Assembly (NCBI GenBank): GCA_030263715.1
Contig: SZPM01000003.1
Coordinates: forward strand, 152,326-216,325
Length of the DNA stretch: 64,000 bases
Source of the DNA: ATM1 sp003577165
Lineage (GTDB): Bacteria; Armatimonadota; Fimbriimonadia; Fimbriimonadales; ATM1
Reading direction: 5' to 3'
The notes under the pieces are model-generated. The model was not told where the DNA came from, made no database searches, and saw only the letters and a list, made by a program, of their open reading frames with translations. The position numbers and the translations under genes are program-made. Below, in pieces: positions 60,146 through 64,000 of this stretch. Position 1 is the stretch's first letter, and each line of letters begins with the position of its first letter.

Positions 60146-62542
60146 TTAGGCTTGCTGCATCAACTTCGGAATCGCATCGAAGTAAGCGTTCCCGAGCCGT
60201 TCGAGGTCCAAGTTAATGAGCGGCCTCGATGGAGTGACCACCTGGAACGTACGGAAGGATTGACTAAAGGTGCCGACGCAGAGAAGGCCGACGTGTAGGT
60301 CTTCAGCGAGCGCGGCGAGGCGTTCCGCGCCTCGGCTTGCGATGGCTTCGCGACCCATTGCGAGCAGAACTCGGCCCGGCATCTCACCGAAGAGTTTCGC
60401 ATCGGTGCGGTCGGAATAGGACCACGGGCCGTGGGCGTGTTCGGCTCCTGCAAGGGAGGCGAACACCTCTTCGGTCGGCTGCAGGTTTCCGCGCAGCATG
60501 CTCTCGAAGAGTGGGCCGACGATGTGCCTCTGCATGTGCTCGTCTCCATCCACGAGCGCGAACACACCCGCCGAGCCGGATAAGCACATCTCGGCGAGAG
60601 CGACGGCGAACCCCCCCTCCGAGATGTCGTGAGCCGCGCACAGGAGGCGACTCTCCGCAGCCGCCACGAGGAACTCGATGAGAGACTTCTCGTGGTCCAA
60701 GAGGGGGGGCTCCGGCGCGCCATCTTCGGAATCGTGAACGACGCGAAGGTAGTGGCTGGCTCCGAGGCCGTGCTGCCGGGCGTGTTGGTGAAGCGGATGC
60801 GCGAGGAAGACGTAGCCGACTTCCTTCGGAAGACCCATGGGGAGTCGGAACGACGCGTCTTCGAGCGTGCCTACGACTCCGATGGTAGCCGTGGGGAGAA
60901 CTTCGCCCAGGTCTGTCTCGTTGTAGAAACTCACGTTGCCGCTGAGGACCGGGATTCGGAGCGCCTCGGCAGCGTCGGCGACGCCTCGAACGGCCTCTCG
61001 GAACTGGTAGTAGACGTTCGGGTCGTTCGGGTTTCCGAAGTTGAGACAATCCGTCGCCCCCCTCGGACGCGCTCCTGTGCAAGCGACGTTTCTCGCCGCT
61101 TCGACCATCGCGAGTTGTCCGCCGACGTACGGGTCGGCATAGACCCATCTGCCGTTTCCGTCGGTTTTCGCCGCGAGTCCGCGCCGAGTTCCGCGCAGCG
61201 CGAGAACGGCGGCATCCGCCGCTCCGGGGGGGAGCGACGTTTGCGTTTGAACGCTGTAATCGTACTGTTCATAGACCCATCGTTTGGATGCGACGTCCGG
61301 ATGCTCCATCATGCGGAGCAGATCTTCGGCTGGGCGCTGCGTGTCCGGAAGGCTTGCTGGGTTGAAGTGTGCGGCCTCCTCGACGCTTCGCGGCTGCGCT
61401 GCGTCGAGGCTCAAGGTTGGGCATCCGTCTGTGAGCAGTTGCGCAGGAACGTCGGCCTCCACTTGGCCGTTGCGTCGCACGACGACTCTGCCTGTATCCG
61501 TGACGCGGCCGATGACGGCTGCGGGCAACTCCCACTTGTGGAAGATGTCGAGAACTTCCTGTTCGCGGCCGGAGCGCACGACGGCGAGCATGCGTTCTTG
61601 GCTCTCGCTGAGCATGATTTCGTAAGCGGACATTCCCGGCTCGCGAGTGGGCACCCGGTCCAGGTCGACGTCCATTCCGACGCCGCCTTTCGCGGACATC
61701 TCGCAGGTGCTGCACGTGAGTCCTGCTGCGCCCATGTCTTGGATGGCGACGATCGCTCCGGTTGCGAGCGCTTCGAGCGTCGCTTCATTGAGCAGCTTTC
61801 CTGCGAACGGGTCGCCGATCTGCACGTTGGGACGCTTTGCGTCGCTGTCTTCGCCGAGCACGTCGCTGGCGAACGTCGCGCCGTGGATTCCGTCCTTACC
61901 CGTCGCGCTGCCGAGATAGACGACCGCGTTTCCGGGGCCGGATGCGGAGGCAGTCGTGAGGTCCTCGAGTCTCAGTTGCCCGATGCACATGGCGTTGACG
62001 AGCGGGCTTCCGTTGTATCGGCGATGGAACGTCACTTCGCCGGCGACGGTGGGAACTCCGATGCAGTTTCCGTATCCACCGATTCCTTGAACGACTCTAT
62101 CGAAGAGCCTTCGATCCAGGACGTTGTCCTGTTCGGTGATGTCGCCGAATCGAAGAGAGTCGAGGCATGCGATGGGCCTTGCGCCCATGGTGAGCACGTC
62201 TCGGATGATGCCGCCGACGCCTGTCGCCGCCCCTTCGTATGGTTCGACTGCGGAGGGATGGTTGTGGCTTTCAATTTTGAATGTGATGCCGATTCCGTCG
62301 CCGATGTCGAGGACGCCTGCGTTTTCGAGCCCTGAGCCTTCGATGGCGGACTTGTAGTTGGCGAAGTACTTCAGGATCTCGCGGCTGGATTTGTAACTGC
62401 AGTGCTCGCTCCAGAGGACGCCGAACATTCCGAGTTCGGTGAGGGTCGGGGTTCTGCCAAGTTGGGCGAGGATCGCGTCGTACTCCGCATCGGAGAGGCC
62501 CATCTCGTGGTGGAGGGCCTGTTCTGGCGCGTCGGTCGGCAT
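60146..62542 (-). CDS. purL: Phosphoribosylformylglycinamidine synthase subunit PurL (small type)
   Basis: The 798-residue protein catalyses the ATP-dependent step FGAR plus glutamine to FGAM in purine synthesis, working with PurQ and PurS. Features are LTELGMFGVLWSEHCSYKSS (about 32-51), the ATP-binding region KIESHNHPSAVEPYEGAATG (about 92-111), GGIIRDVLTMGARPIA and the second half-site (about 430-798). The ATG at 62542 is the natural start. The frame stays open to 62731, but that part translates the dispersed repeat. CATAAT lies exactly 6 nt before the ATG. No purQ or purS is visible nearby. Confidence 0.96.
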   Translation of the reverse strand: MPTDAPEQALHHEMGLSDAEYDAILAQLGRTPTLTELGMFGVLWSEHCSYKSSREILKYFANYKSAIEGSGLENAGVLDIGDGIGITFKIESHNHPSAVEPYEGAATGVGGIIRDVLTMGARPIACLDSLRFGDITEQDNVLDRRLFDRVVQGIGGYGNCIGVPTVAGEVTFHRRYNGSPLVNAMCIGQLRLEDLTTASASGPGNAVVYLGSATGKDGIHGATFASDVLGEDSDAKRPNVQIGDPFAGKLLNEATLEALATGAIVAIQDMGAAGLTCSTCEMSAKGGVGMDVDLDRVPTREPGMSAYEIMLSESQERMLAVVRSGREQEVLDIFHKWELPAAVIGRVTDTGRVVVRRNGQVEADVPAQLLTDGCPTLSLDAAQPRSVEEAAHFNPASLPDTQRPAEDLLRMMEHPDVASKRWVYEQYDYSVQTQTSLPPGAADAAVLALRGTRRGLAAKTDGNGRWVYADPYVGGQLAMVEAARNVACTGARPRGATDCLNFGNPNDPNVYYQFREAVRGVADAAEALRIPVLSGNVSFYNETDLGEVLPTATIGVVGTLEDASFRLPMGLPKEVGYVFLAHPLHQHARQHGLGASHYLRVVHDSEDGAPEPPLLDHEKSLIEFLVAAAESRLLCAAHDISEGGFAVALAEMCLSGSAGVFALVDGDEHMQRHIVGPLFESMLRGNLQPTEEVFASLAGAEHAHGPWSYSDRTDAKLFGEMPGRVLLAMGREAIASRGAERLAALAEDLHVGLLCVGTFSQSFRTFQVVTPSRPLINLDLERLGNAYFDAIPKLMQQA

Positions 62543-62548
62543 GGTCGG

Positions 62549-62554
62549 ATTATG
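62549..62554 (-). promoter_or_regulatory. -10 box (CATAAT) of purL
   Basis: It lies 6 nt before the purL ATG and fits the leaderless pattern. The repeat begins only 36 nt farther upstream. Confidence 0.45.
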
Positions 62555-62589
62555 ACAGCGGGGCGGCCGGTTCTCCGGCTCGAATCGGG

Positions 62590-62970
62590 GTTGCACGGGT
62601 GCACGGTGCACGCTCCGCGTGTGGGAAAGCGTGCAGGCTCGGGGTGACTCGAACGCGGGTTGCCCCAGGGACGAAAGGGACCTAAGCGACCTAAGGGGCT
62701 TCCGGAATCGAGGGGGGTTGCACGGGTGCACGGTGCACGCTCCGCGTGTGGGAAAGCGTGCAGGTTTTGTGCGTGCAGCCGGCCGTCAGGTCGTTGAGTC
62801 TTTTGGGCGGCCTTGCGGCGTAGTGGAGGCAGGGTTTGGTGCACACCCTTAAGGACAGGGAGGCGGGGGAAGTCAACCGGATTCACGGCGGAGCGGTCGA
62901 TGGGATGAATGTGGCGTGCAGGTTCGACGAGGCACGGCCGCGCTTCGCTTGACCGTTGTATCTGGCACCC
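62590..62970 (+). repeat. Long dispersed repeat, copy B
   Basis: The 50-bp hairpin unit occurs at 62590-62639 (one base changed at its end) and 62717-62766, separated by the same 77-bp spacer as in copy A with a few substitutions. The following ~200 bp also align with copy A, with drift, down to the CGTGCAGGTTCGACGAGG border repeat (62911-62942). The two copies are 33 kb apart in the same orientation. Confidence 0.75.
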
Positions 62971-63016
62971 GATTTCAGGGAAAAATTGGAGGCCGTGGCA
63001 ATTGTAGGAACTCTCT

Positions 63017-63049
63017 GCACGGCCGCGCTTCGCTTGACCGTGGCACCCG
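63017..63049 (+). repeat. Partial extra copy of the border repeat
   Basis: GCACGGCCGCGCTTCGCTTG and its continuation to GGCACCCG match 34557-34589 exactly or nearly so, 75 bp after copy B. Confidence 0.65.
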
Positions 63050-63077
63050 TGCGCGGTAAGCACCGCCCCTGGGAAGG

Positions 63078-63887
63078 ATGGTAGACCCGCGTATCAAGTG
63101 GCCCGTGCAAGCCAGGCATACATTCGATCCTGAGCTTTCCTTTGTCGCCGAAGATGACAGAGACCTTGGCGCAGGCCTGGAGTATTGGAACTGTCCGGAG
63201 TGCGACGCCGACGAATGGGAGCTAACCGATGCCGATGGACGCCGATTGGTCGGCCGAGTCGAGCACCTGTCGGTCGTATATCTCTTGCTAGCGGAGGAGT
63301 CGGCAGAGCGACTTTACTCTTACTATTGCTCCGGCATCATAGATAGCGTGCCGGGTCACTTTCAGCCAGGCTCGGACGGTGGACTGGAGTGGATAAGAGT
63401 TTCGAAACACGGTGCCAGTGTAACGACCGAACCGCTCGCCGATTTCACGTTGTACTTGAATGACGCGGACTTTATGAGTGTCGCCCTGGCATACGAACCC
63501 GGGTGTCGCCCCCCCAGCATCTCCCAAAACCAAGTCCAGCAAGACTTCGCGAGTTTCGTGTGGGGCCGCGGCCCGATCTCCGCGGCAATCATGTTCGAAG
63601 GGGATATGACCGCGCTACACATAATCACCAGAGAGTCATCTCTAACTCGAATCGCCAGCATTCTTGGCCCGCCGACGCCTGATTTCTCGCCGCTTAACGG
63701 CGGCGGAAGACTCTCGGATTACTTGGAGACGTTTCATGATTTCCTCGTGTTCCTCAACCTCTGGGATCCCGGGAAGAAGAAACGAAGCAACCGCTTTAGC
63801 TCTTGCCTGTGGCCGGCTGGAGTACTGCTGACAATATCTCTAGCCGGGTTCGGCGCTGCATATCTGATACAGCTACTGTTCAGGTAA
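63078..63887 (+). CDS. Uncharacterised tail-anchored protein, orphan
   Basis: The 269-residue protein has a CPECD pair near residue 39 and a mixed alpha/beta soluble part. A basic stretch (KKKRSNRF, about 238-245) is followed by one C-terminal membrane helix (about 247-267, AGVLLTISLAGFGAAYLIQLL), so the soluble part faces the cytoplasm. No family is recognised. It lies between repeats and the edge of an RHS-like sequence, so it could be an immunity-type or cargo gene. The ATG 63078 is preceded by GGGAAGG. Confidence 0.6.
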   Translation: MVDPRIKWPVQARHTFDPELSFVAEDDRDLGAGLEYWNCPECDADEWELTDADGRRLVGRVEHLSVVYLLLAEESAERLYSYYCSGIIDSVPGHFQPGSDGGLEWIRVSKHGASVTTEPLADFTLYLNDADFMSVALAYEPGCRPPSISQNQVQQDFASFVWGRGPISAAIMFEGDMTALHIITRESSLTRIASILGPPTPDFSPLNGGGRLSDYLETFHDFLVFLNLWDPGKKKRSNRFSSCLWPAGVLLTISLAGFGAAYLIQLLFR

Positions 63888-63889
63888 GA

Positions 63890-64000
63890 ATATTCAAAGC
63901 TCTCAAGAACTCCGGGGGGGCGACTCTGTCGTCGCACTCGTACGGATACGACGCGGCGTCGCAGATCACGTCGAGAACCGACGACGGGGTCGTCACGACT
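63890..64000 (+). pseudogene. RHS/YD-repeat sequence, fragment at the window edge
   Basis: One frame reads LSSHSYGYDAASQITSRTDD and continues GVVTT to the last base. This is a typical YD repeat of RHS proteins. It starts directly after an unrelated stop codon with no proper start or signal region, so it is more likely a displaced RHS core fragment than the beginning of a full gene. The rest lies outside the window. Confidence 0.6.

Larger units (their letters stand above)
62543..63077. other. Repeat-filled intergenic region upstream of purL
   Basis: The region contains the purL promoter at its left end, then copy B of the long dispersed repeat and a partial extra copy of the border repeat. 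No gene is credible here. Confidence 0.6.

Noticed and set aside
60629..62335. Long open frame of 568 codons on the plus strand opposite purL
   Set aside because: It is antisense to a clear, full-length PurL, has no ribosome-binding site or motif, and reflects GC-rich codon structure.
62543..62731. N-terminal extension of PurL into the repeat
   Set aside because: The added residues merely translate the dispersed repeat, and a -10 box lies between them and the natural ATG.

Overview
The window looks like a contiguous piece of chromosome from a free-living, flagellated, diderm bacterium with moderately high GC. The diderm inference rests on L- and P-ring flagellar proteins, an outer-membrane beta-barrel protein and a SecDF fusion. 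The gene content and the giant GVYG-type repeat proteins suggest Armatimonadota, perhaps Fimbriimonadia. That placement is inference: no rRNA or other decisive marker is present.

Layout. 0-1.6 kb: the edge of a family 2 glycosyltransferase and nuoF. 1.6-3.5 kb: a small lower-GC accessory patch with two uncharacterised genes, one carrying a HEPN-type RNxxxH motif. 3.6-24 kb: mostly housekeeping genes. These are a fatty-acid-hydroxylase-like membrane enzyme, an SLBB protein, a response regulator with lepA, dut with a TPR protein, hflX-prmC, two secreted proteases, lpdA, an iron operon (DtxR-like repressor, feoA, and feoB split into two genes), yjbQ and panB-panC. 24-29.4 kb: flgM under a cyclic-di-GMP-I riboswitch, two tRNA-Leu genes, a class II aldolase, a BON protein, secDF and a Xer recombinase. 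29.4-34.6 kb: a four-gene accessory island bounded by members of one dispersed repeat family. It holds an EcoRI-type adenine methylase, a HEPN-motif protein, a PD-(D/E)XK-like protein and a DUF262-HNH protein. 34.6-36.6 kb: an interrupted exported protein, a MerR-thioredoxin fusion and a secreted protein. 36.9-41.9 kb: tandem paralogous surface repeat proteins, the first broken in a run of seven G. 42-46 kb: the Pnkp-Hen1 RNA-repair pair. 46.6-56.2 kb: a flagellar operon flgF-flgG-flgA-flgH-flgI-flgJ-flgN-flgK-flgL-fliW-csrA followed by a Nif3-family gene. 56.2-62.5 kb: a GH95 alpha-L-fucosidase, an S4 protein, a DUF454 protein, a SRPBCC protein and purL. 62.6-64 kb: a second copy of the long repeat, an orphan membrane-anchored protein and the edge of an RHS-repeat sequence.

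Working together. FlgM is the anti-sigma-28 factor. A c-di-GMP sensor in front of it, plus CsrA and FliW at the end of the flagellar operon, would tie motility to second-messenger and translational control. The Feo genes form one translationally coupled transcript whose promoter carries two GTTAAC palindromes, a plausible autoregulatory operator. Pnkp-Hen1 would repair cleaved RNA and lies about 8 kb from genes with HEPN ribonuclease-like motifs.

A recurring property is the promoter layout. At about fifteen genes a TAnnnT-type -10 box lies only 6-10 nt before the start codon with no Shine-Dalgarno sequence, which points to widespread leaderless transcription. The best candidates for new biology are the methylase/HEPN/nuclease/DUF262-HNH island, the FlgA fused to a FlgG-like core, the c-di-GMP riboswitch on flgM, and the possible G-tract switch in the surface protein.
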